Assembly: GCF_020164785.1 (NCBI RefSeq)
Contig: NZ_JAIUGX010000010.1
Span: 185,404-249,403 of the forward strand
Source of the DNA: Mesorhizobium sp. ES1-1
GTDB taxonomy: Bacteria; Pseudomonadota; Alphaproteobacteria; Rhizobiales; Rhizobiaceae
DNA: 64,000 nt
Direction of reading: 5' to 3'
Part shown: positions 28,196 through 37,250 of the stretch, piece by piece
Position numbering within the stretch: the stretch's first letter is position 1
Layout: the number at the start of each line of letters is the position of its first letter
Program-made: the position numbers and the translations under genes
The notes under the pieces: model-generated
The model's database searches: none
What the model saw: only the letters and a program-made list of their open reading frames with translations
What the model was told of the DNA's origin: nothing

Positions 28196-30664
28196 TCAGT
28201 TCTTTCTGGGCAGCTGCGGGACCAGGCTGCGCTTGCCGCCATCCTTGCCCTTGGCTTCGGGCTTCTGCGCCGCGGCCTTCTTCGCCGCCGGCTTTTTGGC
28301 CACCGCCTTGGGAGACTTCGGCGCTTCCTCCGGCTCTTCCTTCTTCGGCATGACCGGCGCCTCGTCGGCGAGCGATTCGAGTTTCAGGCCGGTCTCGCCG
28401 GTTTCCTTCTTCTCGACCGTCACACGCACGGTGCCGCCCTTCCTGAGCTTGCCGAACAATACTTCGTCGGCCAGCGGCTTCTTGATGTGCTCCTGGATCA
28501 CACGGCCAAGCGGTCGCGCGCCCATACGCTCATCATAGCCCTTGTCGGCAAGCCAGGCGATGGCGTCCGGCGACAGGTCGAAGGTGACGCCCCGCTCGGA
28601 GAGTTGCGCCTCGAGCTGCATGACGAACTTCTGCACCACCTGATGGATGACCGGCACCGGCAGCGAGCCGAAGGGGATGATCGCATCGAGACGGTTGCGG
28701 AATTCCGGCGTGAACAGCCGGTTGATCGCCTCGACATCGTCGCCTTCACGCTTGGTCGAACCGAAACCGATCGCCGCGCGCTGCGCATCGGATGCGCCCG
28801 CATTGGTGGTCATGATCAGGATCACATTGCGGAAGTCGATCTGCTTGCCGTTGTGGTCCGTCAGCTTGCCGTGATCCATCACCTGCAACAGGATGTTGAA
28901 CAGGTCCGGATGCGCCTTCTCGACTTCGTCCAGCAACAGCACGCAGTGCGGGTGCTGGTCCACGCCATCGGTCAGGAGACCGCCCTGATCAAAGCCGACA
29001 TAGCCGGGAGGCGCGCCGATCAGCCGCGAAACGGTGTGGCGTTCCATGTATTCCGACATGTCGAAGCGGATGAGCTCGACACCAAGCGATGCCGCCAATT
29101 GCTTGGCCACTTCCGTCTTGCCGACGCCGGTCGGGCCCGAGAACAAATACGAGCCGATCGGCTTCTCCGGTTCGCGCAGGCCGGCACGGGCCAGCTTGAT
29201 GGCCGAGGTCAGCGCCGTGATCGCGGTGTCCTGGCCGTAGACGACGCGCTTCAACTCGATATCGAGACCTTGCAGCACCTTCTCGTCGTCGGCAGAAACC
29301 GTCTTCGGAGGGATGCGCGCCATGGTTGCGATCGTTGCCTCGATCTCCTTGATGCCGATCGTCTTCTTGCGCTTGCCTTCCGGCACCAGCATCTGCGAGG
29401 CGCCGGTCTCATCGATCACATCGATCGCCTTGTCCGGCAGCTTGCGGTCGTTGATGTAGCGCGCCGACAGTTCCACCGAGGCCTTGATCGCCTCATTGGT
29501 GAATTTCACCTTGTGGAATTCCTCATAATAGGGCTTGAGGCCCTTCATGATCTCGATGGCGTCCTCGATGGTGGGCTCGTTGACGTCGATCTTCTGGAAG
29601 CGCCGCACAAGCGCGCGGTCCTTCTCGAAGAACTGGCGAAATTCCTTGTAGGTGGTCGAGCCGATGCAACGGATCGCGCCCGACGACAGAGCCGGCTTCA
29701 GCAGGTTCGACGCGTCCATCGCGCCGCCCGATGTGGCGCCGGCGCCGATCACCGTGTGAATCTCGTCGATGAACAACACGGCTCCCGGATAATCCTCGAG
29801 CTCCTTGACGACCTGCTTCAGCCGTTCCTCGAAATCGCCGCGATAGCGCGTGCCGGCCAGAAGCGTGCCCATGTCGAGCGCGAATATCGTGGCGTTTTGC
29901 AGCACTTCGGGAACGTCGCCCTCGACGATGCGCTTGGCGAGGCCTTCGGCGATCGCCGTCTTGCCCACGCCGGGGTCGCCGACATAGAGCGGGTTGTTCT
30001 TGGAACGGCGGCACAGCACCTGGATGGTGCGGTTGATCTCGGTGTCGCGGCCGATGAGCGGATCGATCTTGCCTGCCTTGGCCTTGTTGTTGAGATTGAC
30101 GCAATAGGCGGTCAGCGCGTCCTGCTGCTGCTTCTTCTTGCCGCCTTCCTCCTGTGGCTCGGCGCCGTTCTGGCCGCCCTGCTCGTCATCGGCCCCGCGA
30201 GGCGAGCGAGACTCGGATGCGCCCGGCCGCTTGGCGATGCCATGCGAGATGTAGTTGACCGCATCGTAGCGGGTCATCTGCTGTTCCTGCAGGAAATAGG
30301 CGGCATGGCTCTCGCGCTCGGCGAAGATGGCGACGAGCACGTTGGCGCCGGACACTTCCTCGCGACCCGACGATTGCACATGGATTACCGCGCGCTGGAT
30401 GACCCGCTGGAAGCCAGCCGTCGGCTTGGAATCCTCGTCATAGCCCGTGACCAGATTGTCGAGTTCGGTGTCGATATAGGTGAGAACCGTGTGCTTCAGG
30501 TCGTCGAGGTCGACATTGCAGGCGCGCATGACGGCGGCCGCCTCGGTGTCGTCGATGAGCGCAAGCAGCAGATGTTCCAGGGTTGCATATTCATGGTGCC
30601 GCTCATTGGCGAGCGTCAGCGCTTGGTGAAGCGCCTTTTCCAGGCCTTGGGAGAAAGCCGGCAT
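28196..30664 (-). CDS. clpA: ATP-dependent Clp protease ATP-binding subunit ClpA
   Basis: An 822-residue AAA+ unfoldase that feeds substrates to ClpP. It has an N-terminal Clp-N repeat domain (about 1-145), two ATPase modules with Walker A motifs GDPGVGKTA and GPTGVGKTE, and a C-terminal D2-small domain. A Lys/Ala-rich low-complexity tail of about 40 residues (AKKPAAKKAAAQKPEAK) extends beyond the E. coli-type C-terminus. The adaptor gene clpS ends 6 bases upstream, so both are made together. Confidence 0.95.
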   Translation of the reverse strand: MPAFSQGLEKALHQALTLANERHHEYATLEHLLLALIDDTEAAAVMRACNVDLDDLKHTVLTYIDTELDNLVTGYDEDSKPTAGFQRVIQRAVIHVQSSGREEVSGANVLVAIFAERESHAAYFLQEQQMTRYDAVNYISHGIAKRPGASESRSPRGADDEQGGQNGAEPQEEGGKKKQQQDALTAYCVNLNNKAKAGKIDPLIGRDTEINRTIQVLCRRSKNNPLYVGDPGVGKTAIAEGLAKRIVEGDVPEVLQNATIFALDMGTLLAGTRYRGDFEERLKQVVKELEDYPGAVLFIDEIHTVIGAGATSGGAMDASNLLKPALSSGAIRCIGSTTYKEFRQFFEKDRALVRRFQKIDVNEPTIEDAIEIMKGLKPYYEEFHKVKFTNEAIKASVELSARYINDRKLPDKAIDVIDETGASQMLVPEGKRKKTIGIKEIEATIATMARIPPKTVSADDEKVLQGLDIELKRVVYGQDTAITALTSAIKLARAGLREPEKPIGSYLFSGPTGVGKTEVAKQLAASLGVELIRFDMSEYMERHTVSRLIGAPPGYVGFDQGGLLTDGVDQHPHCVLLLDEVEKAHPDLFNILLQVMDHGKLTDHNGKQIDFRNVILIMTTNAGASDAQRAAIGFGSTKREGDDVEAINRLFTPEFRNRLDAIIPFGSLPVPVIHQVVQKFVMQLEAQLSERGVTFDLSPDAIAWLADKGYDERMGARPLGRVIQEHIKKPLADEVLFGKLRKGGTVRVTVEKKETGETGLKLESLADEAPVMPKKEEPEEAPKSPKAVAKKPAAKKAAAQKPEAKGKDGGKRSLVPQLPRKN

Positions 30665-30670
30665 GTTACC

Positions 30671-31000
30671 TCACTTCTTCTCCATCACGCATTGCAGCGG
30701 ATGCTGATTCTGTCGGGCGAAATCCATGACCTGAGACACTTTGGTCTCGGCCACCTCGAATGTATAGACCCCGCACTCGCCCACTCCATGATTGTGAACA
30801 TGCAGCATGATGCGTGTGGCGGCTTCGCGATCCTTCTGGAAGAACCGTTCCAGGATGTGAACCACGAACTCCATCGGAGTGTAGTCGTCGTTAAGGATGA
30901 GGACCCGGTATAGGCTTGGCTTCTTGGTCTTGGTTTTTGTGCGCGTGATGACAGCTGTACCGCGACCGGCGCCATTGCCGTCGCTATTGCCGTTTTGCAT
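30671..31000 (-). CDS. clpS: ATP-dependent Clp protease adapter ClpS
   Basis: A 109-residue adaptor that recognises N-degron substrates and delivers them to ClpA. Core signature: LYRVLILNDDYTPMEFVVHIL, then MLHVHNHGVGECGVYTFE. The N-terminal 30 residues are Gly/Thr/Lys-rich and flexible. The reading frame extends upstream to 31066, but the ATG at 31000 (MQNGNSDGNG) matches related proteins better. It is directly followed by clpA. Confidence 0.93.
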   Translation of the reverse strand: MQNGNSDGNGAGRGTAVITRTKTKTKKPSLYRVLILNDDYTPMEFVVHILERFFQKDREAATRIMLHVHNHGVGECGVYTFEVAETKVSQVMDFARQNQHPLQCVMEKK

Positions 31001-31214
31001 CCGCGCCACTCGTCTAGTGGCAGTCAAACCAATCGTCACGTATTCCTGCCTTTTTCGAATCCCCATGCGAGCTCAACATGTAGGTGTTCGATGGACGATT
31101 TTAAGCCCTTCTGTTTAGCTGACAATATGGCTAGGTGCCCAAAGGCAGCCGATTTTTCGATCTCGCCGGCATTTGCGATGGCGAAACGGCGCGGCGCGCC
31201 GACCGGGACCACAC

Positions 31215-31250
31215 ATGAAAAACCCGGCCGCGCTGACACGGTCGGGTTTC
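31215..31250 (-). terminator. probable terminator after the phasin gene
   Basis: An 11-bp stem with one G-T pair (AAACCCGGCCG with CGGTCGGGTTT) and an 8-base loop. Read on the minus strand it is followed by a run of T, fitting termination of the phasin transcript about 75 bases past its stop and before clpS. Confidence 0.65.
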
Positions 31251-31326
31251 TCACGTCTGGGATGGGCGATATTTCGGCCGGGCCCGGCGCAGGCAAGTGC
31301 GACGAGCCCACGTCGATCGCGTGAAA

Positions 31327-31656
31327 CTACTTGGCCTTTGCGACCATCGATTCGAAGGGCCTGTAAGCTTCCTTGGCAAGTTCAGCGTAGAGGTCGCCGA
31401 TCTTGGTTGCCTCGGCTACGAACGCCTCATAGGACGTCTTGGCAAAGTCGGTCTGGATCTCGATTGCCTTGTCAAGCGACTTGGCCGAAAGGATCTTTTC
31501 TGCGGCGGCACTACCCGCCTCGAAGGTCTTCTTGGTGTACTCGCCCGCCTCGGTCGCGATCGCCTGCGCGCCCTTTGAGAGCGAAGCAAAGCTCTTCAAT
31601 CCTGTGTCGGCAAAGTCCTTGCCGTATTTGCTGAAGTCCTCATAGGTCTGGGTCAT
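31327..31656 (-). CDS. phasin family protein
   Basis: A 109-residue helical protein with the phasin_2 pattern: KGAQAIATEAGEYTKKTFEAG, AAAEKILSAKSLDKAIEIQ and SYEAFVAEATKIGDLYAELA. Phasins coat polyhydroxyalkanoate granules. The start at 31656 (MTQTYEDFSKYGKDF) is preferred over the longer frame from 31737, which runs through the control palindromes. Two PhaR-like palindromes lie 45-82 bases upstream, so control by stored polymer is likely. Confidence 0.88.
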   Translation of the reverse strand: MTQTYEDFSKYGKDFADTGLKSFASLSKGAQAIATEAGEYTKKTFEAGSAAAEKILSAKSLDKAIEIQTDFAKTSYEAFVAEATKIGDLYAELAKEAYRPFESMVAKAK

Positions 31657-31700
31657 TTTAACGCAATCCCTTGACGTTGAGGCGTCCGTCCATCCGGCGC

Positions 31701-31715
31701 CTGTGCAATGCACAG
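31701..31715. promoter_or_regulatory. PhaR-like palindrome 1 before the phasin gene
   Basis: CTGTGCAATGCACAG is a perfect 15-base palindrome around a single central A. It contains TGC-N3-GCA, the core I associate with PhaR sites before rhizobial and Paracoccus phasin genes. Confidence 0.6.
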
Positions 31716-31722
31716 TAATATA

Positions 31723-31737
31723 TTGTGCAGCGCACAA
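31723..31737. promoter_or_regulatory. PhaR-like palindrome 2 before the phasin gene
   Basis: TTGTGCAGCGCACAA has perfect 6-base arms around AGC and again contains TGC-N3-GCA. Its centre is 22 bases (about two helical turns) from the first palindrome, which would allow paired binding on one face of the DNA. Confidence 0.6.
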
Positions 31738-31939
31738 AAGTCAATATTCCCCAACGTCCCCTGCCCGCCTCAGGGGCAATCGCTAAAAATCGAATAAAGA
31801 AAACTTCAACCCCAAAGAAAATGGTGAACGCGGCGGTTACCATAAACGGATTGGTAACGCTGCCCCCTTAGCTTGCCTGGAAGCGAGGCAGGATCCCTTT
31901 GCCGCCTCCAACGCAACGAGAAACTCAAAGGAACTATCA

Positions 31940-33370
31940 GTGCGTCAGGCGTTGTCGGGAATCGTTTCCAAATCCACCTCCCCTCTCAGGACGATCATGA
32001 TCGTCGCGATGGCGATGACGTTTGTGATCGCGGACGCGGCGTCGTCGCTGGCGGCAAGGCAGGCCGCGATCGTCATCGACGCCAAGACCGGCAAGGTGCT
32101 CTATTCGGCGGATGCCGACGGCAGGCGCTATCCGGCATCGCTCACCAAGATGATGACGCTCTATCTGACCTTCGAAGCGCTGGCGAAGGGCAAGATCAAC
32201 CGGGCCTCGCCGGTCTCGTTCTCGAGCCATGCGGCCGCTCAGGCGCCGACCAAGCTTGGGGTGAAGGCGGGAGGTTCGGTCACGGTCGACACCGCAATCC
32301 TTTCCGTGGTCACCAAATCGGCCAATGATTCCGCAACGGCGCTCGCCGAGATGCTCGGCGGCACCGAATCCAATTTCGCCCGCATGATGACCGCCAAGGC
32401 GCGGCAGTTAGGGATGAACGGAACCGTCTTCCGCAATGCCAATGGCCTGCCCGACCCGGGCCAGTTCACCACGGCGCGCGACATGGCGACGCTGGGCATC
32501 GCGTTGCGAGAGCATTTCCCGCAATATTATGGCTACTTCTCCCAGCGCTCCTTCCTCTATGGGCGCCAGCGCATCAACGGTCACAACCGCCTTCTGGGAC
32601 GCATAAAGGGTGTCGACGGCATCAAGACCGGCTATACCCGCGCGTCCGGCTTCAACCTCGTCTCGTCCGTCTCAATTGGCAACCGTCGCCTTGTCGGCGT
32701 CGTCATGGGTGGCACGTCGGGCAGCAGCCGTGACAACCAGATGGCTGCTTTGATCAACACCTATCTGCCCCGAGCTTCGACTCGCGGCGGCGGCGATCTG
32801 GTTGCCCGGGCCGACGGCAAAAACCCGATCAAGGCGCTTGCGGACGCTTTCCTGCCTAAGCAGGACGCGCCAACGTCGAACGACGAGCCTATCGAGGTGG
32901 CCAGCGCCGATTCGTCCGTGGGCGATCACCCGGCCATGGATCAGGCCAACGGTGATGGCGAAGAGAATACCGAGGTCGTCGAGCAAAAGCCGGCCGTTGC
33001 GGCAAGAAAAGTGAAGACCGTCATCGTCTCGGCCCCCAAAGTCGCCACCGCGCAGGTCGTGGCAGCTTATGCCGAGCCGACGCCCGCGCCCACGGTCGAC
33101 CCAGTCAACACCGCCTCCGTCCCATCGGGCTGGGCGATCCAGGTTGCTTCGTCACCAAAGCAGTCCGAGGCCCAGGCCCTGCTCGACAAGACCAGCAAAG
33201 AGGCACCCAGGGTGCTGGCCCAGGCTTCCGGTTTCACCGTCGCATTCGAAAAGGGTGGCGTCACCTACTACCGCGCCCGGTTCGGTGGCTTTGGGTCGAA
33301 AACCGCCGCCTGGAAAGCCTGCACCGCTTTGAAGAAGAAGAATATCGAGTGCTACGCCGTCCAGCAGTAG
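31940..33370 (+). CDS. D-alanyl-D-alanine carboxypeptidase with SPOR domain
   Basis: A 476-residue periplasmic penicillin-binding protein (S11 family, DacA/DacF type). Motifs: Ser67-x-x-Lys70 (SLTK), Ser127-Ala-Asn129 (SAN) and Lys229-Thr-Gly (KTGYT). The N-terminal hydrophobic segment (about 18-40) is a signal peptide. A Pro/Ala-rich linker leads to a C-terminal SPOR domain (about 395-476) that would target septal glycan. It starts with GTG after an AAAGGAA site. It trims pentapeptides in peptidoglycan. Confidence 0.92.
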   Translation: MRQALSGIVSKSTSPLRTIMIVAMAMTFVIADAASSLAARQAAIVIDAKTGKVLYSADADGRRYPASLTKMMTLYLTFEALAKGKINRASPVSFSSHAAAQAPTKLGVKAGGSVTVDTAILSVVTKSANDSATALAEMLGGTESNFARMMTAKARQLGMNGTVFRNANGLPDPGQFTTARDMATLGIALREHFPQYYGYFSQRSFLYGRQRINGHNRLLGRIKGVDGIKTGYTRASGFNLVSSVSIGNRRLVGVVMGGTSGSSRDNQMAALINTYLPRASTRGGGDLVARADGKNPIKALADAFLPKQDAPTSNDEPIEVASADSSVGDHPAMDQANGDGEENTEVVEQKPAVAARKVKTVIVSAPKVATAQVVAAYAEPTPAPTVDPVNTASVPSGWAIQVASSPKQSEAQALLDKTSKEAPRVLAQASGFTVAFEKGGVTYYRARFGGFGSKTAAWKACTALKKKNIECYAVQQ

Positions 33371-33415
33371 GGCGGCGTGGTTCAATCTCCCGGAAAAGTT
33401 CTGCGTCGAAGGAGA

Positions 33416-34117
33416 CTAGTTGTGATTGGAGAGCAAGACGTCCTTGGCTTCGTTGATCCGCGCCGCCAGGAAAGACGTACCGCCGATATCGGGGTGCAGG
33501 CGCTGCATCAGGCGGCGGTGCGCCTTGCGGACATCCGCCGCGGCGGCCCCCGCTTCAAGACCAAGGACCTTGTAGGCCTCCTGCTTAGTCATGGCGCCCG
33601 GACTTGGCGCAACACCCAGCCTTTCACTACCGTTCGTCTCAGCGTGTTTGCGCCAGACGGGAAATCTGCCGTCAAGATACGTCTCTAGGAGTTGCCGACT
33701 CTCCGCGTCGCCGGAGAGTTCACCGTGGAGATGGCGCATCTCTGCCACTCCCATCGCACCCAGCATCTTGCCCTCGTGGCGGCCGGCCAGCACCAGACCT
33801 TCGAGGCTGCCAGTATCGTGATCAAGTTCCATCTCGATCGCAGCGGTTCGGACCGTCGAGCGTTTTCCCGGCGCCAGCGGCGACGCCGGACGCCCAAGCC
33901 GCGTGGCGCCATACCAGCCGATCGCCACCAGTAGGATGATACCACCGATCGCTTCACGCCCGACGAGCAGCACGGGGAGCCCGACAAGCGCCAGCAGGAG
34001 CGGTCCCATCGTTCTCGCTTGGCTCGCCAGCTTGGCCGGCTCGGCGCGAAGGAAAGCCGTGGCGAGGCTCAGAAGCACCAGCAGCACCGCCACAAGAACG
34101 ATAATCGCGCCTAACAT
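33416..34117 (-). CDS. membrane-anchored J-domain protein
   Basis: A 233-residue protein with two N-terminal membrane segments (about 1-22 and 40-70) and a C-terminal J domain. The J domain (EAYKVLGLEAGAAAADVRKA) ends soon after the HPD motif at residues 208-210. This layout resembles the DjlA/TIM14-like J proteins of alphaproteobacteria, which stimulate a DnaK/Hsp70 partner at the membrane. Its target is unknown. It converges on the carboxypeptidase gene with a 45-base gap. Confidence 0.85.
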   Translation of the reverse strand: MLGAIIVLVAVLLVLLSLATAFLRAEPAKLASQARTMGPLLLALVGLPVLLVGREAIGGIILLVAIGWYGATRLGRPASPLAPGKRSTVRTAAIEMELDHDTGSLEGLVLAGRHEGKMLGAMGVAEMRHLHGELSGDAESRQLLETYLDGRFPVWRKHAETNGSERLGVAPSPGAMTKQEAYKVLGLEAGAAAADVRKAHRRLMQRLHPDIGGTSFLAARINEAKDVLLSNHN

Positions 34118-34405
34118 GTCTCACCATGCCGCAAATCCGCAGTCCATCCCAACAGCCATGGAAGCTCGCTGAAGATTGTCCCTAAGCTGCGATGATGACG
34201 TTCCGGGACGGGAAGATGGTATCGCCACACGGCGCGGCCCCGCGCCCGGTGGCTTGCCGCGGCTATGGCTGTCGCCGATCTGTTCGGGCTGTCACTACTC
34301 ATAAATTCAAGATGTGGCGTTGCCGGGCCTCTGGCAAGTCCAGGGTTGAGCAGATCGGGGGCCACAAATTGGCGCGACATTGCATGAAGGCTTGGAGTTT
34401 AAGAC

Positions 34406-34843
34406 CTAGAGCAGGCCGAGATCGGCAAGCTCGCGCCTGAGCTTCGGAGGCATCGCAATGAGTCCCGCCTTGACCTTTGCGAGGTCAACCGGCGCATCCG
34501 ATAGTTTGAGATAGCGCCAGCCTTGGAACGCCCGGCGCGGCTGCCAGTCGGTGCGGACGACTTCGGAATGCAGCACCAGATGGCAACGGCCGATGCCCTC
34601 ACTGTCGGTGAACGGCCGGATCTCCGTGATAAGCTGGCGGCACTGCACATTGCCCTTGATCACCCAATAGAGCGAACCCCCATCTGTGATCTCGGCAGCG
34701 CGCGACGGCACCATCCGGGTGGTGTGATAGTGCTCTACCGGCTCTCCGGCCCGCCGCTTTTCATCGAGACGGAAAGCGATCCACTCTTCCAGATCCTCGA
34801 CGCTATCGCAGCCGACACAGAGTTTTAGGATGTTGAGAGACAT
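34406..34843 (-). CDS. DUF1489 family protein
   Basis: A 145-residue soluble protein of the alphaproteobacterial DUF1489 family. The start MSLNILKLCVGCDSVEDLE and the segment HYHTTRMVPSR are characteristic. No catalytic motif is evident. It is a stand-alone minus-strand gene, and its function is not established. Confidence 0.85.
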   Translation of the reverse strand: MSLNILKLCVGCDSVEDLEEWIAFRLDEKRRAGEPVEHYHTTRMVPSRAAEITDGGSLYWVIKGNVQCRQLITEIRPFTDSEGIGRCHLVLHSEVVRTDWQPRRAFQGWRYLKLSDAPVDLAKVKAGLIAMPPKLRRELADLGLL

Positions 34844-34913
34844 GGCTTAAGGTTTAAGCCCTCTCACTCAGGCGTCAACGGCCCCATCGACTTCTCCACA
34901 GTACGGGCAGTCC

Positions 34914-36317
34914 TCAGCACTCGACGACATTGACGGCGAGACCGCCCAGGCTCGTCTCCTTGTACTTTTCATTCATGTCGAGACCGGTCTGGCGCATGGT
35001 CTCGATTGCTGCGTCCAGCGGCACGAAATGGATGCCGTCGCCCTTGATGGCGAGCGACGCGGCCGTCACCGCCTTGACCGCCCCAAGCGCGTTGCGTTCG
35101 ATGCAGGGCACCTGCACCAGGCCGCCAATGGGATCACAGGTCATTCCGAGATGATGCTCGAGCGCGATCTCGGCGGCATTCTCGACCTGTTCTGGCGTGC
35201 CGCCCATCACCGCGCACAGGCCGGCCGCCGCCATCGCCGATGCGGAGCCCACTTCGCCCTGACAGCCAACCTCGGCGCCCGAGATCGAGGCATTGGTCTT
35301 GATGATGCCGCCTATGGCCGCCGCCGTCAGCAGGAAGTCACGGATGCTCGCCTGATCGGCCTCGGGATGGAAATGCAGCCAGTAGCGCAGCACGGCCGGT
35401 AGCGTCCCGGCTGCGCCGTTGGTCGGCGCTGTCACGACGCGCCCGCCGGCGGCGTTCTCCTCATTGACGGCCATGGCGTAAATCGACAGCCAATCATTGG
35501 CTAGCAACGGATTGGGCTTGTTCTGCCGCCACTGCTCCTGCAGCTTGTCGTGCAGCATTCTTGCGCGCCGACGCACCTTAAGCCCGCCCGGCATTATGCC
35601 GTCCTGCGACAGGCCGCGGTCGATACAGCCCTTCATGGCGCTCCAGATTCCGTCGAGGCCGGCATCGAGTTCCTCGCGTGACATCTTTGTCTCTTCGTTG
35701 ACGCGCTTCATGTCGGCGATGGAGAGTCCGCTCTGTCCTGCCATGGCAAGCATCTCGACCGCGTTCTTGAAAGGATAGGGTACGCGTCCGGCTTCCGTCG
35801 TCACCGATCCCCTGGCCTTCATGCGCTGGAGCTCTTCCTCCGAGACGACGAAGCCGCCGCCGATCGAATAGTAGATGCGCTTGAGCAGCAGGCGGCCCCC
35901 CGCATCATAGGCGTAAAACGCCATGCCGTTGGCGTGGCCGGTGAGCGGCGTCTTGCGATCCAGCACTAGGTCGACAACCGGATCGAAACGATAGGCAGGA
36001 TGGCCTGGAGGCGTCAGGCGCTTTTCACTGGCGATACGCGCGGCAATCCCATCGGCCTGGTCGGGGTCGACTGTTTGGGGCGTCAGGCCGGCCAGCCCGA
36101 GGACCACCGCGCGATCCGATCCATGGCCGATGCCGGTATAAGCGAGAGAGCCGTGCAGGCTGGCACCGACACGGTCCACTTGGACGCCGGCAGGGCGCGG
36201 CCAATCGCCGTTGAGGATCTCGTCCAAGAAACGGGCGGCAGCCGTCATAGGGCCCATCGTGTGCGAACTTGATGGTCCGATGCCGATCTTGAACAGGTCG
36301 AAAACCGATAGGAACAC
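34914..36317 (-). CDS. sdaA: L-serine ammonia-lyase (Fe-S type)
   Basis: A 467-residue iron-sulfur enzyme that converts L-serine to pyruvate and ammonia. The beta domain (SVFDLFKIGIGPSSSHTMGPM) is followed by the alpha domain with the cluster cysteines in GAEVGCQGEVGSASAMAAAG and TCDPIGGLVQVPCIERN. The frame runs upstream to 36581, but GTG at 36317, 5 bases after AGGAGA, gives the exact family N-terminus. Expression is probably from its own promoter, since the upstream neighbour is divergent. Confidence 0.93.
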   Translation of the reverse strand: MFLSVFDLFKIGIGPSSSHTMGPMTAAARFLDEILNGDWPRPAGVQVDRVGASLHGSLAYTGIGHGSDRAVVLGLAGLTPQTVDPDQADGIAARIASEKRLTPPGHPAYRFDPVVDLVLDRKTPLTGHANGMAFYAYDAGGRLLLKRIYYSIGGGFVVSEEELQRMKARGSVTTEAGRVPYPFKNAVEMLAMAGQSGLSIADMKRVNEETKMSREELDAGLDGIWSAMKGCIDRGLSQDGIMPGGLKVRRRARMLHDKLQEQWRQNKPNPLLANDWLSIYAMAVNEENAAGGRVVTAPTNGAAGTLPAVLRYWLHFHPEADQASIRDFLLTAAAIGGIIKTNASISGAEVGCQGEVGSASAMAAAGLCAVMGGTPEQVENAAEIALEHHLGMTCDPIGGLVQVPCIERNALGAVKAVTAASLAIKGDGIHFVPLDAAIETMRQTGLDMNEKYKETSLGGLAVNVVEC

Positions 36318-36506
36318 GCTGTCTCCTGAAGTCACGTCGAGGACCACATATAGGAATTCCCACGATGTTTCCGCTCTTTTGAGAATCCCGGCGCGGCGTC
36401 TGCCGACCTTGGTTGCTCCGGCAGCGACATTGGCCATTGATCGCCAGAGGCGGCAATCGAAATACGGCCATCGAAGCGATAGCGCTGAATGTGGTAAATT
36501 CGGCCC

Positions 36507-37250
36507 ATGGGCGATTCCCTGGATCTTTCGACAGCCGATCTGGCCGCGCTGGCTTTGTTCCTGGCCGCCTGGATGCTGCACACCCTGGCCTCCGACGGCA
36601 GACTGGTCAGCCGCATGTCGCTGACATCAGCCATGAACGCGCAACGCGAAGCGTGGATGCGGACCATGGCCGAGCGCGAAATCCGAATCGTCGACACCGC
36701 CATCATGAGCGGCCTTCAGCAAGGGACCGCGTTTTTCGCTTCGAGCTCGCTGATCGCCCTCGGCGGCTGCTTCGCTTTGCTTGGCGCCTCCGACCGGGTT
36801 CTCGAAGTTCTCAGCACCCTGCCGTTGGGCGGCGCGCCATCGCGTGCGGCGTTCCAGCTAAAGGTTTTCGGGCTGGTGCTGATCCTGGCGTTTTCGTTCT
36901 TCAAGTTCGGCTGGGCCTACCGGCTGTTCAACTACTGCACGATCCTGATCGGCGCCGTGCCGATCCCGCATGGCGAAGCCTCGCGCAATCCGGTGACCGA
37001 AACCGCGGTCTGGCGCGCGACGCAGATGAACATGTTGGCCGGGAAGCACTTCAATTCCGGACTGCGCGGCGTGTTCTTCTCGATCGGCTATCTCGGCTGG
37101 TTCGTCGATCCGGCGGTGTTCGTGCTTTCAACGCTGTTGCTGCTGGCCGTGCTGGTGCGCCGCCAGTTCTTTTCAGCGGCGCGCCAAGCCGTGCTCGGTC
37201 AGCCGCCCGGCGCGGGCAAGGGCCGGTCTATTCGGCCCGACAGCCAGTAG
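36507..37250 (+). CDS. DUF599 family membrane protein
   Basis: A 247-residue inner-membrane protein with about four helices. The DUF599 family pattern is visible: a first helix (DLAALALFLAAWMLH), the charged stretch AQREAWMRTMAEREIRIVDT, and FGWAYRLFNYCTILIGAVP. Its function is unknown. The 3' end overlaps the convergent YdcF-type gene by 52 bases. Confidence 0.82.
   Translation: MGDSLDLSTADLAALALFLAAWMLHTLASDGRLVSRMSLTSAMNAQREAWMRTMAEREIRIVDTAIMSGLQQGTAFFASSSLIALGGCFALLGASDRVLEVLSTLPLGGAPSRAAFQLKVFGLVLILAFSFFKFGWAYRLFNYCTILIGAVPIPHGEASRNPVTETAVWRATQMNMLAGKHFNSGLRGVFFSIGYLGWFVDPAVFVLSTLLLLAVLVRRQFFSAARQAVLGQPPGAGKGRSIRPDSQ

Noticed and set aside
27917..30913. 998-codon plus-strand frame opposite clpA
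   Set aside because: An antisense shadow of clpA and clpS; composition is typical of reverse-strand translation of a GC-rich gene.
34111..34380. 89-codon minus-strand frame just upstream of the J-domain gene, overlapping its start (ATGTTAG)
   Set aside because: Position suggests coupling, but the protein is Arg/His/Ser-rich, unrecognised and has no good ribosome-binding site; the 288-base gap between the J-domain and DUF1489 genes otherwise shows nothing.
34192..34440. 82-codon plus-strand frame in the J-domain/DUF1489 gap
   Set aside because: It runs into the DUF1489 coding region in antisense, is Arg/Cys-rich and has no family resemblance.
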